DNA of 64,000 bases from Campanula takesimana (GCA_026119855.1 JAOWBW010000365.1:186001-250000); one strand, 5' to 3'. Shown: positions 1-11,823, counted from the first letter of the stretch. The notes: a model not told the origin generated them from the sequence alone. Numbers and translations: made by a program.

Positions 1-277
1 GGCCTTTGACAGCAGTTCAGACAGAAACAACCCTTGTCAGTTCAGAACAGAACCCAAGCACTTCAACATATCCAGCCTGCAGCAAAATCAAATCCCAGCA
101 ACAAAAAAAGAGTTCAAAGCATCGACAACAAGCACCCTTTGGGCACACATTTGTTTGTAAAGAGTCGACATCTAAGATCGAGTCGTTAATAGAACATAAA
201 AACGAGTAGTAAAATAAATAGGATTGTAAATACATGTTAAATGTTATTACAGGCAAAAGTAAAAGTGTTTCAATCCC
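1..277. other. Non-coding start of window, downstream of antisense PMD gene
   Basis: There is no convincing coding sequence here; short ORFs on both strands have no recognisable content. Relative to the antisense gene it is the 3' flank. The A/T-rich stretch at 205-250 could hold its polyadenylation signal, but I cannot identify one with certainty. Confidence 0.5.
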
Positions 278-2737
278 TCATCCTCTCAGCCACGACAGCT
301 CGGGCACGTCATCACCAACACTGTGCTCACCCCTGCTACCGCTCTCGGTCTCCTCATCGTCATCATCATCCTCATCATCATCATCATCCTCAGACTCAGA
401 TGTCTCAATCACAATATCAGGACGGGTTCTCTTGGCAGCTCTCCCTGATGAACTGGCGCCGCCCCGGCTCTGGCTACCCTCTCGGCTCAGACTCCTACTA
501 TGGCTCAGACTCCTGCTCAGCGACTGCCTCGCCGAAGAGACAGCCTCATCAATGTCCAGTGCAGCATCCCTACAGCCTCGTCCCATGCCCCGAGCACCTC
601 GGGCAGCTCCTCTCGCAGCACCAGAGACGGCACCAGCAGCATCTCTAGTCATGGCAGCAATATCCCTGCACAGCTCCAGCACCCTCTCCTCCAGCTGACG
701 GAGCCTCCGCCTCATCCCTTTGTTCTGCCTACCCAAGTGCCTATAAGCAGCTACGGGCACCTGTTGCAACAAAGAACGGGGAAAGGAAATTACATCAATA
801 CAAAGAACAGAAAAGCAAGACTGGAACTGAGAAAATGCAAAGATGGTCAGAAAAAACATACCACAGCAACCTGAGCGGGAGGCTCTCTCTCCGGTGGCAT
901 ATCCTCGGGAACAATCTCCCTCTGTTCCTCAAAGACCCCGAAGTTTGAATAAGTGTAATAAGGAGGAGGCAAAGGAGGATCAAAACAATACCCGGCACCG
1001 GTAGTATAAAACCGAGCGGAGGTCGAAGGAGCAGCCTGTGATCTCCTCGGATCAGCGAACATAAAGCCTTGCATCAAGTTGTTCTCCCTGAAGAGGCCAT
1101 AATCCTGATCCAAGTGAATATAAGGGACGGCATCAACCCCTACCATATATGCCGCACGATCAGCCTCTGAAAGTGACCTCCAGTTACGAGGGCAGAAAGG
1201 AGGAACGTCTGGAACTGCAGGACGAGGAGGGGTGTAAAAGTCTGTCACCTGGGTACCATGCTGCCAAAATACTCTGTCTCCCAAGTACAGAGCCATGCAC
1301 TCACCCGAACTCATCAAAAGCCGAGAACGGGTAGGAATAAGAGTGTGCTCAAACCAGTGCTGAACTGATCTCCACGGATACAAAGAAAAGGCAACAGACT
1401 CAGGCCTCAGGGTGTCCAAGTGCCGTCGGGCCGAAGTAAGACTAATGGGATTCGTGCCAGTCTTCACATTCCTCTCCTTATACGCCCACCGTGCGCACTT
1501 CGGATACTGGGGCTGGCCTTCCTTGGCAATCTTGAAATCCCTCAGATTCAGGATAGCAAAAGCCCAAAGCTGTAGACAAGAGGCAGAAACAAAGTTAATG
1601 ACAGTCAATGAAAAAGGCAGTTATGACTAAGGCAAGGAGAATATAAAAGGGACAGTAAGTGGTATACCTCCCACAGCAAGCTGAAGCCCGTAACAGAGCT
1701 GGTAGTCGAGCGGCTGGTCAAATCCATGCCGTGATAACAAGTAGCCAAGCCCGCTGCGCCCCAGTTATACTGGCCGATCTGGTCCAAGTCCACTAACAAG
1801 TCAAGCAGAGCCAAAGAGGCCGAAGATCCCCCGTTGGCAAACAGAGTGTGGGATAAAAAGTACCAAATGAAGCAACGGGCCACAGCATCAACCCGATCAG
1901 CAGTAACACCTCGAGCCTCAGCCATCAAGACGCTGAAATAAGCCCGGATTCTCCCCCATGTCACTCGAGAATTCTTAACCTCGAACCGGCAGTCAACCAA
2001 GGCCAGTAACTCGTCCGGAGTCCGAACAGCCCCTCTCAAACCAAAAGGGACAGGCACCCCCATGAACGGCAAGCCCGTCAAAGCTGTGAAATCAGTAGGC
2101 GTCATGGTCACCTCGCCCATGGGTAAATGGAAGGTATGGGTGGTATCCCACCATCTCTCCCTCAATGCCTGAACCACATCAGGGTCATTCTTCAAAGCTG
2201 GGAGGCTAGTGACAAAAAGACCAAAATGAGTCCCTGTGACTCGGTCCCGAACATTCTCGGGCAACCTCTTCCATATAGAGATGGGCCCATAAGCCCCACC
2301 GCGAATCTCTGTCAAACGGGTCCACTCCTGAAAAGAAAAAAAAAGGGAACAACAAAAATTTCATCAGCATGACTGCTAGAAAAACGGATGAACTCAACAC
2401 AAAGATTTCAACGGCAGAACAATGTACAAGCAAGTGTGTGAACGTGAAAATGGACATCCCAACATGTTTCTTACAACAAATCAGCAACAACAAACAACAT
2501 GCAAAGAATGATCAATAAAGCTGCTGCAGCAATATTTCGGGTAAAGAAAACAGAACTTCATGAAACCCGAAATCGACAAGAAAGGTGAGGCATTCTTACC
2601 AAACCCGAAGTCACGAAGTGAGAAATATGGGTATGAGGCCGGAAAGTAAGCAAGCTCGGGTCCATAGCTTCAACCCCAATTTCGGGCTCCTCGCCCTGTG
2701 GCATCTCAAACGGAGGTGATTGCTGACGATCCGACAT
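278..2737 (-). CDS. Plant mobile domain (PMD) protein, four exons, antisense in element A
   Basis: Exons on the minus strand are 2737-2600, 2327-1668, 1569-862 and 760-278. All introns are GT-AG (272, 98 and 101 bp) and all junctions are phase 0, giving about 662 residues with no internal stop. The start ATG (2737) gives MSDRQQSPPF; the stop is at 278-280. Exons 2-3 carry the PMD (aminotransferase-like, PF10536 type) signature, with WWDTTHTFHLPMGEVTMTPT and ALTGLPF near residues 95-125. The C-terminal exon has an SR-rich stretch (SLSRSLSHSRSLSREG) and a D/E-run acidic tail. The exon 3 end is ambiguous: 862 (donor GTATGT) or 871 (donor GTTGCT), and both keep frame. PMD proteins occur in transposons and in silencing factors of the MAIL1/MAIN type; this copy's role is unknown. 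It lies upstream of an LTR in antisense, as extra ORFs of Tat elements do. Alternatively it is a captured host gene. Confidence 0.75.
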
Positions 2738-2865
2738 CGTTTCTTTGACGGAATTGATCCTAGAGCAGCAAGAAAGTGTTTTGGGGTGATTTCTCTACGA
2801 AAATTGGGCTTGGAATTTGGAGGGTTCTTCAAATTTTTGAAAACTGGCCGAAAACAGCAAACAGC

Positions 2866-2970
2866 CTGTTTAAATATGCTGAACTAATGCGCCAGGCGCG
2901 CGCCTCCCGACATATTCATCCGAGGCGCGCGCGTCCCACAACGAGTCCCGGACGCGCGCTTTTCCCATCA
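2866..2970 (-). promoter_or_regulatory. Putative promoter of antisense PMD gene with GC-word cluster
   Basis: A TATA-like element (TATTTAAAC on the minus strand, ~2868-2876) lies about 130 bp upstream of the PMD ATG. Just upstream are three copies of a GC word built on GCGCGC with a CCTCC/GTCCC tail: about 2894-2909, 2922-2938 and 2946-2966. The same word occurs three times in the element's own LTR (4674-4745), with the same polarity on the plus strand. Promoter activity is inferred from position only. Confidence 0.45.
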
Positions 2971-3204
2971 TCAGGCAGGTTCAAAAGCAGTCTCCCATGC
3001 AAGAATCCATACATCGTATCAAAGTTTCCCCACTGATTCCGAACTCCTTAAGTTCTGTCACGGGTGCCACACCCCCCTCAAGAGTCAATCTCAACATTTC
3101 ATCCCCAGCAGGAACATTTTTCTGGCGCGGTCAACTATGCCCGTACCCCGCAATTCAAAAAGTCAAGTGTGACTCCAAATGGCACGAGACTTCAAAGCAA
3201 TATT

Positions 3205-4285
3205 TCATCAAACGGATTCACTAACGGATTCGTCAAACGGATTCACTAACGGATTCGTCAACAAGGGTTCACCAACGGACTCATCCAACGGATTCACTAA
3301 CGGATTCGTCAACAAGGGTACACCAACGGACTCATCCAAGGGATTCACCAACGGATTCATCAAATGGATTTTCTAACGGATTCGTCAACGAGGGTTCACC
3401 AACGGACTCATCCAAGGGATTCACTAACGGATTCGTCAACGAGGGTTCACCAACGGACTCATCCAAGGGATTCACTAACGGATTCATCAAACGGATTCAC
3501 TAACGGATTCGTCAACAAGGGTTCACCAATGGACTCATCCAAGGGATTCACTAACGGATTCATCCAACGGATTCACTAACGGGTTCGTCAACAAGGGTTC
3601 ACCAACGGACTCATCCAAGGGATTCACTAACGGATTCATCAAACGGATTCACTAACGGATTCGTCAACGAGGGTTCACCAACGGACTCATCCAAGGGATT
3701 CACTAACGGATTAATCAAACGGATTCACTAACGGATTCGTCAACAAGGGTTCACCAACGGACTCATCCAAGGGATTCACCAACGGATTCATCAAACGGAT
3801 TCACTAACGGATTCGTCAACGAGGGTTCACCAACGGACTCATCCAAGGGATTCGCTAACGGATTCATCAAACGGATTCACTAACGGATTCGTCAACAAGG
3901 GTTCACCAACGGACTCATCCAAGGGATTCACTAACGGATTCATCAAACGGATTCACCAACGGATTCGCCAACAAGGGTTCACCAACGGACTCATCCAAGG
4001 GATTCACTAACGGATTCATCAAACGGATTTACCAACGGATTCGTCAATAAGGGTTCACCAACGGACTCATCCAAGGGATTCACTAACGGATTCATCAAAC
4101 GGATTCACCGACGGATTCGTCAACAAGGGTTCACCAACGGACTCATCCAAGGGATTCACTAACGGATTCATCAAACGGATTCACCAACGGATTCGTCAAC
4201 AAGGGTTCACCAACGGACTCATCCAAGGGATTCACTAACGGATTCATCAAAAGGTTCACTAACGGCCTCATTCAAAACATTCAGC
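3205..4285. repeat. Tandem array 1, ~25-bp units in ~76-bp higher-order repeat
   Basis: Subunits of the form GGATTCACTAACGGATTC plus (A/G)TCAA(A)C alternate with an AGGGTTCACCAACGGACTC version. Three subunits make a higher-order unit of about 76 bp repeated about fourteen times with few substitutions. The array ends shortly before the 3' LTR of element A. Arrays of different sequence occupy the same place in elements I and III. Hypervariable tandem repeats in the 3' untranslated region are known for Tat/Ogre-type elements and have been proposed as satellite precursors. Confidence 0.9.
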
Positions 4286-4482
4286 CGGCAGGTTCACCTA
4301 ACGGATCATGCCACCCCCTCTATCAACAAAAGCCGCTCACACAGGGAGCACACCACTATCTCTCGCAATTTCAAATTCCTGCTTTCATCGAGTCTTTGCC
4401 TTTTCTTGGTGATGTCCTCGGCGGGTGTTTTTAACTTTTGTCGACGCGTTTTTGCTTTGCAATCCACGTCGCCGAAGGGCTC
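4286..4482 (+). other. 3' internal end of element A with polypurine tract
   Basis: This conserved segment between the array and the 3' LTR is shared with elements I (41320-41508) and III (26195-26366). It ends in a purine-rich GCCGAAGGGCTC directly before the LTR, which fits a polypurine tract for plus-strand priming. No coding content is seen. Confidence 0.6.
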
Positions 4483-5435
4483 TGTAGACACCCCGCCTTG
4501 GACCGCTCACCCCGATTGCACATTTGATCTTGTGTTTCTCCCCTTTTTTAAGTGTTTCTCGTTAGTTTCTGTCACTTTCGTTAAGTTCCTGACTGACTTC
4601 GTTAAGTCCAGGGACTAAACTGAATGATAGGGCTGACTTTCTAGTCCATTCTGTCAAAATTGCCTTCTCTGAGTCGCGCGCCTCCGACAGGAGGAGCCAG
4701 GCGCGCGCGCCTCCCGCCCCCAAGGCAGGAAGCGCGCGCCTCTGGGCGTCAGTTACAGATTTCTGGCCAGGATTCCCTCCCTTGCTCAATTTACAAGATT
4801 TTGCCCAGGAAGGATTTCTTGGTGACTGAGTTTTGGCACCAAAAACACCCCTCTTTCACCTATAAAAACCTCCCTTTACCTCCATTTTCAAGGATCGAAA
4901 ACGAGACAAAAATCACTTTCTAAAGGTTCTCCAAGGATCTCATTAAGCAACATTTGAAGTTCTTCAAATTGTAGGTAAAAGTCCATCTTTTCCTTTCTTT
5001 TCTACTTCATCTCCTCTCTCTCTTTTTACTTTAATCAAATGTGCAATCACCCAAATCATTTTGGGACATGACTCTAATGATCACCTCATCTCATTGAGGT
5101 TGGTTAAGGAGTCATCTCCTACATTCCAAATCCTATTTTAAATCCCCCTTTTCATGACTTAAAGAAGAAGAAGAAGAACATTTTCATCCATGTAGATTTT
5201 GATCAAGCAAGACCAACTTTAGTTGGGCGAGATGGGTGTTTCGGTACTTCCCATCTCGTAATCTAACCCCCGAACCTCAAAACAAAGAATCTCTGTTTTC
5301 GTAATCAAACTTAGGCTACAATCTATAGGTTTTTCTTATGTTCCTCAAAACATAGGTGGCGACTCTAAAAACAAGTTAGACATCCTAGGATAATTCACCG
5401 CTCTAGCCAAGCCGTGGTTCCCCGGGGTATCTACA
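4483..5435 (+). repeat. 3' LTR of element A
   Basis: The LTR runs from TGTAGACACCCC to GGGGTATCTACA, so its ends carry the inverted repeat TGTAGA/TCTACA. It is 953 bp, shorter than the ~1.2-1.3 kb LTRs of I and III. A TATA box (TATAAAA) is at 4861-4867. Three GC words of the CGCGCGCCTCC type lie at about 4674-4744, 120-190 bp upstream of it. The LTR abuts the truncated integrase of element 0, whose first five bases are CCATG, the expected target duplication. Confidence 0.85.
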
Positions 5436-8400
5436 CCATGCAATCTCACAATCTCATTTATATACAAGGTTGCAAGCCTTTCCATCGAGTAACTAATCTC
5501 AATAGGTAGAAAATGAGAAGACTTGGTCAATCTATCCACGACCACCCAAACTGCATCAAACCTTCTTCGAGTGCGAGGTAATCCCGTCACGAAATCCATA
5601 GTAACATGTTCCCACTTCCATTCCGGAATCTCTAACGGTTGAAGTAACCCCGCAGGCCTTTGATGCTCAGCTTTCACTTGTTGACATGTCAAACATTTAG
5701 ATACATAATCTGCTATCTCTCTCTTCATATTATTCCACCAAAAGTGTTGCTTCAAATTCTGATACATTTTTGTACTCTCGGGATGAATAGTATACCTCGA
5801 CTTGTGGCCCTCATCAAGAACTTGGCGTTTAATCCTATCAACGCAAGGTACACATAACCGGTCTCTGAAAGTTAACACTCCTTCGGAATTAAGAGAGAAA
5901 TCCACAAATTTGCCATCTTAAATTTTATCCACGATTTTCACCAACTCCGGATCATCCTTCTGAGCTTCTTTTATTTTTTGAATCAAAACTGGTAATACTC
6001 GAATACTCGAAAAAATAGCCCCATGCTTTGACTCATAAGGATCCCAATCTCGAGCATCCTCTAACATCTTCCATTCACGCACTATCAATGAAGCCATAAA
6101 AGATTTCTGGCTAATGGCATCAGCTACCACATTTGCTTTACTCGGGTGATAAGAGATAGTACAATCATAATCCTTCAATAGCTCCATCCATCCTCTTTGC
6201 CTGTTATTCAACTCCTTTTGTGAGAAAATATACTTCAAACTTTGATGATCGGTAAAAATCTCAAATTTGGCTCCGTAAAGATAATGTTTCCACTTGTGCA
6301 ACGCAAAGACAATAGCCGCAAGCTCCATATCATGGGTAGGATAATTCTGCTCGCTCGGAGTCAACTTTCTTGAAGCGTACGCAATCACCCTTCCATTTTG
6401 CATTAACACACACCCGAGGCCTTCTTTAGAAGCATCGCTATCGATTACCAAATCATCATTTCCATTAGGAAGCGCAAGGATAGGAGCTGTAGTCAACCTC
6501 TTCTTCAACTCTTCAAAGCTAGCTTGACACTTGCCATCCCACACATAAGGAACATTCTTTCGAGTCAACTGAGTCAATGGAGTAGCATTTTAGAAAACCC
6601 CTCGATAAATCTTCTATAATACCCGGCTAGACCCAAGAAACTTCGAATCTCCGTAACTGATTCAGGCCTCTTCCAATTCACAATAGCTTCAATCTTGGAA
6701 GGATCTACGGATATTCCTCTATTAGAAACCACGTGCCCCAGAAAAGACACCTCATCGAGCCAAAAAGCACATTTACTGAATTTCGCAAACAGTTGCTTCT
6801 CACGAAGAACAGATAGAACCATTCGCAAGTGTTGCTCGTGCTCCTCCTTAGACTTGTAATACACAAGAATGTCATCAATAAATACAACCACGAAGGTATC
6901 AAGATAAGGTTTGAAGACCCGATTCATCATATCCGTGAAAACAGCCGGAGCATTAGTCAACCCGAAAGGCATAACAAGAAACTCGTAATGACCATACCTA
7001 CTACGGAAAGCAGTCTTAGAAATATCCTCAGAACGGATCTTTAACTGATGGTACCCACTCCTCAAGTCAAGCTTTGAAAAGACGACTGACCCTTGGAGTT
7101 GATCAAACAAGTCATCAATGTGAGGTAGAGGATACTTATTCTTTACAGTTACCTGATTCAGCTTCCTGTAGTCGATGCACAGTCTCAAAGACCCATCCTT
7201 CTTTTTGACAAACAACACAGGAGCTCCCCACGGTGATACACTAGGACGGATGAATCCCCGATCAAGTAACTTTTGCAATTGCACCTTTAATTCTTTCAGT
7301 TCAGCTGGAGCCATTCTATAAGGTGCTTCAGATATGGGGGTAGTTCCTGGAAGCAAGTCAATACCAAACTCGATCTCTCTATCGGGAGGCATAGAATATT
7401 CAGAAGAAAACACATCACAAAACTCTTTAACAACATTCACATCCTCTACTTTAGGAGACTTTTTAGTAGTATCCAGAACACAAGACAAATACCCCACACA
7501 ACCACGGTGCAATAGCCTCCTAGCTTTCACATAAGAAATAATACGAATTCCCTTACCCAAAGAAGTTGCCTCAAAAGTAAACACAGGCACACTAGGGATA
7601 GAAAACGTAACCACTTTCTTAAAACAATCAACAGAGGCATGATATTTACTTAACCAATCCATACCCAAAATAACATCAAAGTCTTGCAATGGCAAAATAA
7701 CTAGATCAGCAAGTAAAACATGCTCACTAATATGCACATCACAATCACGCAACACCTTGTCAGCTATCAAACAATTTCCCATAGGAGTCGACACTTCTAG
7801 CACATAAGGCAAAGACTCAAAGGAAGAATTCAATCGAGATGCAAAAGACACAGAAACATATGAATGCAATGAGCCGGGGTCTATAAGTGCACGTGCCCTC
7901 AAACTGGACATAGAAATTATACCTCCTATCACAGTGGAAGCATCCGAAGCTTGTTGTTGATTGATTGCAAACACACGACCTTGAACCTTTGGTTTTCCCG
8001 AGGCATACCTTTTCTGACCCTGAGATGGTCCAACACCACTCCCCGATGGTTGACCCCCCAATCTCGGGCAATTTCTTTGAAAATGGCCAAGTTGTCCACA
8101 GTTCAAACACTTTCCTTGTTTCTTCCAACACCGCTCCTCACTGTGCCCTTCCCTCTGACAGTAATTACATACTCTCTTGCTTTGACCCCCGGAGAAATTA
8201 CTTTGATTTCTAACACTCGGTTGCCCTTGTGGTTGTCCTCTAAATGGGGTTGAAGTCCCTTGTCCTCCATGATTATCATTCCTTTGTGGTTGTGGTCTAC
8301 CTTGCCTTCCAGCACTTGTTAATTCCACCTTCCTCTTGTGTTCTTCAATGTCGTGCTCTACTTGATAACCTCGATCAACTGCATCTTGAAACTCTTGTAA

Positions 8401-9009
8401 CTTGTGGGACACCAATTGAGTCCGGATCACTGTCTTTAACCCTTTCACAAACCTTGTTGCTTTCCTCTCCTCCGTTGCAATCAAATGAGTACAATACCTT
8501 GATAACTCCGTGAACTTGGCTGCATACTGAGCCACCAACATTGTATTCTGTTCCAAGCTAAGAAATTCCACTTCCTTCCGGTCTTGATCCACCCTTGGAA
8601 TAAAATGTTCCTTGAACTTCCTCAGAAAATTTGCCCAAGTATATGGTACATGAGCTTCGTCCCAACTAGCCTTCAGTGTTCTCCACCAGTACTCCGCAGC
8701 TCCACTCAACTTGTAGGTAGCAAACCTAACTTGATCTTCTTCAGTACATACTAAGACATCAAATATCTTTTCCATGGATTCAATCCATCTCTCAACTTTG
8801 GTCACATCTGGTTCACCATCATAGCCGGTTGGTTTCATCTTTAAAAACTGTTCTAGACCATACCTCGGAGGTGCATGCTCTCCTCCTTGCCTCTGATCAT
8901 GGATGGATTTCATTGCGGCCTCGAACATCCCTTGAAACATAGCTCGAGCTTCTTCCCTTACATTACCCTGGCCTGCAGTACCAGACTGCTCACCCTCATG
9001 TTCCGGCAT
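5436..9009 (-). pseudogene. gag-pol polyprotein of element 0, broken and truncated
   Basis: The ATG at 9009 (MPEHEGEQ) begins gag, which has two CCHC knuckles near 8100-8180 (CNYCQREGHSEERC, CLNCGQLGHFQRNC). The protease core follows with ALIDPGS, where the usual D-T/S-G is D-P-G. RT has FIDDILVY, and RNase H starts at DLVIDSDASKEGLG. A 1-base deletion near 6590, relative to element II, shifts frame and ends the first ORF at 6574. The next segment has one in-frame TAA (5918-5920). Integrase has an H-H-C-C region ending CLTCQQVKAEH and a core starting TMDFVTGLP, and is lost after the residues LHGV where element A begins. The longer reading from 9039 uses TTG and is not needed. Not functional as it stands. 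Confidence 0.9.
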
Positions 9010-9100
9010 TTTTACTGAGTACCTGCATAAAACACTCAACGTTACTCACTCCATACTCAACTACCCTCCTAGGTCACTTAGTCATTCTAGACCATCTACA

Positions 9101-9118
9101 ACCTAGCTCTGATACCAA
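9101..9118 (-). other. Primer binding site of element 0 (initiator Met tRNA type)
   Basis: On the minus strand TTGGTATCAGAGCTAGGT follows the LTR end CGCGACA after one G. TGGTATCAGAGC is the standard initiator-methionine tRNA primer site of plant LTR elements. Confidence 0.9.
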
Positions 9119-9119
9119 C

Positions 9120-11195
9120 TGTCGCGCCCCGACCCGTGGTCCTACTTGTCCCCACGTCCGGGACACGCACGGAAGACGTCATAAACATTTTAGGAAAAAA
9201 TTTTCGAAATATACTTTCAATAAAAGTCTTATATAACCAAACAACATTTACTAGATTTGACTACAAGTCACAAAACAAACTTTCACAAACAAATACTTAC
9301 TTATTTACAACACGAACATCTACTAAAAGAGATGATACCACAACTGAGTCACGGTTACACTACCCAAAAGGTATTACATTTACATAATGTATCCTTTATT
9401 TACACAACATTTCCCAAAATGTCTTACCCAAAGATCTCCTCGACGTCCTCCCAGTGTGTGTGAACTATCCCCTGGGCTCCTTCTTATCTAAAACGGTAAA
9501 CAAATAAAGGGTGAGAATAAATCTCAGTAAGTTACTAAAATGCAACTACATTACATGCTAATATGATAAACATAAAGGAACAATGCCACGAATGATCATA
9601 TAGCACATAGCACATAACATGAGAGGCTCCCTATCGCCAACCGTCCCATACCGGTTGGAAATAACGACCAACTCATCATACAACACATAAAGCGGAAATA
9701 AACACTCATACGTGGATACTGAGCCAAGGTTCTCAAACCAAACAATAATCATCTGAGAGGCTTCAACTGAGCAGCATCGAAGAGCTGAAACGGGTTCCGG
9801 AACCAAACAACAACAACAACAACGGGGAAAATGACACAGAGTCATAACCCAAAGTGCCCAACCTTTGGCCTAAGGAAAGGGTTAAAAATGGGAAACCAAT
9901 AATAGGAGCCTTATAATGTACTTGACTCGTGAGACCATTATAATCCCTATCACTGCCCGAACACACACAAAAGTACCAGCTGGACTTTACACGCAAGCAC
10001 CATATAGAAATACTTGCTTAAACAACAATCAGGGACAATGATTCCAATGTAGGGAACCATGCAAAACACATCAAGAAGATGAACCATTCAACACATTACA
10101 AAGTGTTCAACAATGCTCACTTAATCCATTACTCACATTTCACAACACTTATGTTCACAAAGGAACCAATTCTACCATTTTAGTGATCCACAACAACCAT
10201 CTAACTACTTTAGGACACTACCCAAAAACTAGACTAAGATTGACCTTTAAATCCCTTGGTTTGAAAACTCTAAACTTTTCAGATGACTGGGCGGTCGCCC
10301 AAACAGGGCTGTGCGGCCGCCCAAAATGCTCTGTCCCAAGAGTAAAACCTTTCAGATAGATGTGCGGCCGCATGCCCTTTTTGGGCGGCCGCCCACATCA
10401 CTCGGCAGACCAAAACTTAACCAAAGTTCACTCCTTTCGTTTCACAACCCAAAATTACTAATACTTGTAACACTTAACATTTGCAACTATTATAAAGACT
10501 ACAAATTCAGCCTTTAAACAATTCTAACACCCAACAAGAACCATTTTCATACTACTCCCTTTGTCCCAAATTTACAAGTATAAATAAAACATACCAAAAC
10601 ATTGTTTTAGCACATATAAAGCATATAAAGCATACTTATGACCATTTTAACATTTAAAGGGGGATTAGTAACTTACCTATTTTTCGGAAAAGTATCAAGA
10701 AAATAATATTTGATCCGGTAGAAATGGCCTACTCAACACCCTGAACATTTATATATTTTTAGATTTAAAAATGGAGTAGTAAATTAAAATGGAGAAAATC
10801 ACAAAGACAAGGACCCTAACCTTCTTCCATGGAAATGAGAGCAAGCGAATTGTTGTGTGTGTGTGTGTTTTTGCTTTCTACCCAAGTAAAGGAATTGTGA
10901 AGATAAGCATGCATAATTCCTATATATAGTCATTCTCCTAGGCCCTTCTACTTTCATTATGAACAAATAAACCCTTGAACATTATAGTTACATTTTGGCC
11001 CGCAAACTTCCACTAACTCAATTATTTCTTGCTAACTAAATTGCTACTAACAACTAACTAACACCAAAAATCAAATAAGATGTGCAATTATATAATATGA
11101 TGCAACACATAATTTGCACACAAAATTTTAAAGTAAATTTCTCAAAATATAAAATAAATATTAAAATAAATAAAACAGATTTTGGGGTCGTTACA
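9120..11195 (-). repeat. LTR of element 0
   Basis: On the minus strand it reads TGTAACGACCCC to GGGGCGCGACA, 2076 bp. It is homologous to both LTRs of element II (15428-17553, 31387-33333). It is preceded on the minus strand by a polypurine run (plus 11196-11211) belonging to a second copy, and followed by the PBS and gag of element 0. Four GC words lie at 10288-10393 (for example TGGGCGGTCGCCCA and the palindrome GGGCGGCCGCCC). Confidence 0.9.
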
Positions 11196-11722
11196 CTCAC
11201 CCCCCCTTAAGAAAATTTGACCCGAATTTTAGGATTGCTTACCTCAACCCTCAAACAACCAAGGATACTTCCTCTCGATCTCTTCCCGAAGCTCCCAAGT
11301 CGACTCTTCCACGTTATGATTCCTCCACACAACTCGAACAAGGGGAATACTCTTAGTTCGCAATTCTTGAACCTTCGAATCAATAACTTGGACTGGATGC
11401 TCCTCGTAAGACATACTCGGTTCAATATCCTCGAGAACCTTGGATAAAACATGAGAAGGATCATACACATATTTCCTAAGCATCGAGACATGAAAAACAT
11501 TATGGATCTTATCAAGAGAATGAGGTAACGCAAGACGATACGCTCTATCACCAACTCTACTCAAAATCTCGAATGGGCCAATTGATTGTTCGGTGCTAAC
11601 TTGCCTTTCTTCCCGTACCTTCGAATCCCCACTTTAGGTGAAACTTTCAGAAACACAAAGTCACCTTTTTCAAACTCGAGATCTCGCCTCCGGTGATCGG
11701 CATAACTTTTCTGTCTACCGGG
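11196..11722 (-). pseudogene. 3' pol fragment of a second Tekay-like copy
   Basis: On the minus strand this encodes the last part of pol. It has a post-integrase segment (RQKSYADHRRRDLEFEKGDF), then LDKIHNVFHVSMLRKYVYDP, then a chromodomain-like end (VRVVWRNHNVEESTWELREE) closing at a stop near 11244. A small deletion near 11580-11600 shifts frame. A polypurine run and then the shared LTR follow. Its upstream part is lost at ~11722, where homology to element II ends. It matches 30860-31386 of element II. Confidence 0.85.
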
Positions 11723-11823
11723 TCCTTTTGTGTACTGCCCAGCAGCAACTTGATTGTTCGTGATTTTTCAACTGCAATAAGAAACGACAACAATGGTTTA
11801 CTTGGGAGAAATAAGGTTGGAAT
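11723..11823. other. Decayed sequence left of copia solo LTR
   Basis: This is unrecognised sequence that was contiguous with 13325 onward before the copia insertion, as shown by the GGAAT duplication at 11819-11823. It is probably part of the same old gypsy LTR fragment. Confidence 0.4.

Larger units (their letters stand above)
1..5435 (+). mobile_element. Element A: 3' part of a Tat/Ogre-like Ty3/gypsy element
   Basis: This is the 3' portion of a long LTR element whose 5' end lies left of the window. In order it shows an antisense plant-mobile-domain gene, a tandem array of ~25-bp units and a 3' LTR (4483-5435). The stretch at 3060-3205 aligns by eye with the segments before the arrays of elements I (40138-40280) and III (25137-25300), which places A in the same family. 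The pre-LTR segment with 'ctcacacaggga' (4335-4350) and 'gtcgacgcg' (4440-4449) is also shared with I and III. Extra antisense ORFs between pol and the 3' LTR are known in the Tat lineage, which supports the assignment. The element sits inside the integrase of element 0. No pol is visible in the window part. Confidence 0.75.
5436..11195 (-). mobile_element. Element 0: chromodomain-type (Tekay-like) Ty3/gypsy, truncated
   Basis: Reading on the minus strand: 5' LTR (11195-9120), PBS (9118-9101), gag, protease, RT, RNase H and integrase, cut at 5436 by element A. It is closely similar to element II throughout. The initiator-Met type PBS, LTR length near 2 kb and the chromodomain-like C-terminus in its relatives fit the Tekay/Del clade. 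Its integrase remainder and 3' LTR should lie left of the window beyond element A. Confidence 0.85.

Noticed and set aside
234..698. Plus-strand Ser-rich ORF
   Set aside because: It is the antisense shadow of the acidic D/E tail of the PMD gene.
3205..4285. CRISPR-like regular repeats
   Set aside because: The units abut without unique spacers and the genome is a plant; it is a minisatellite.
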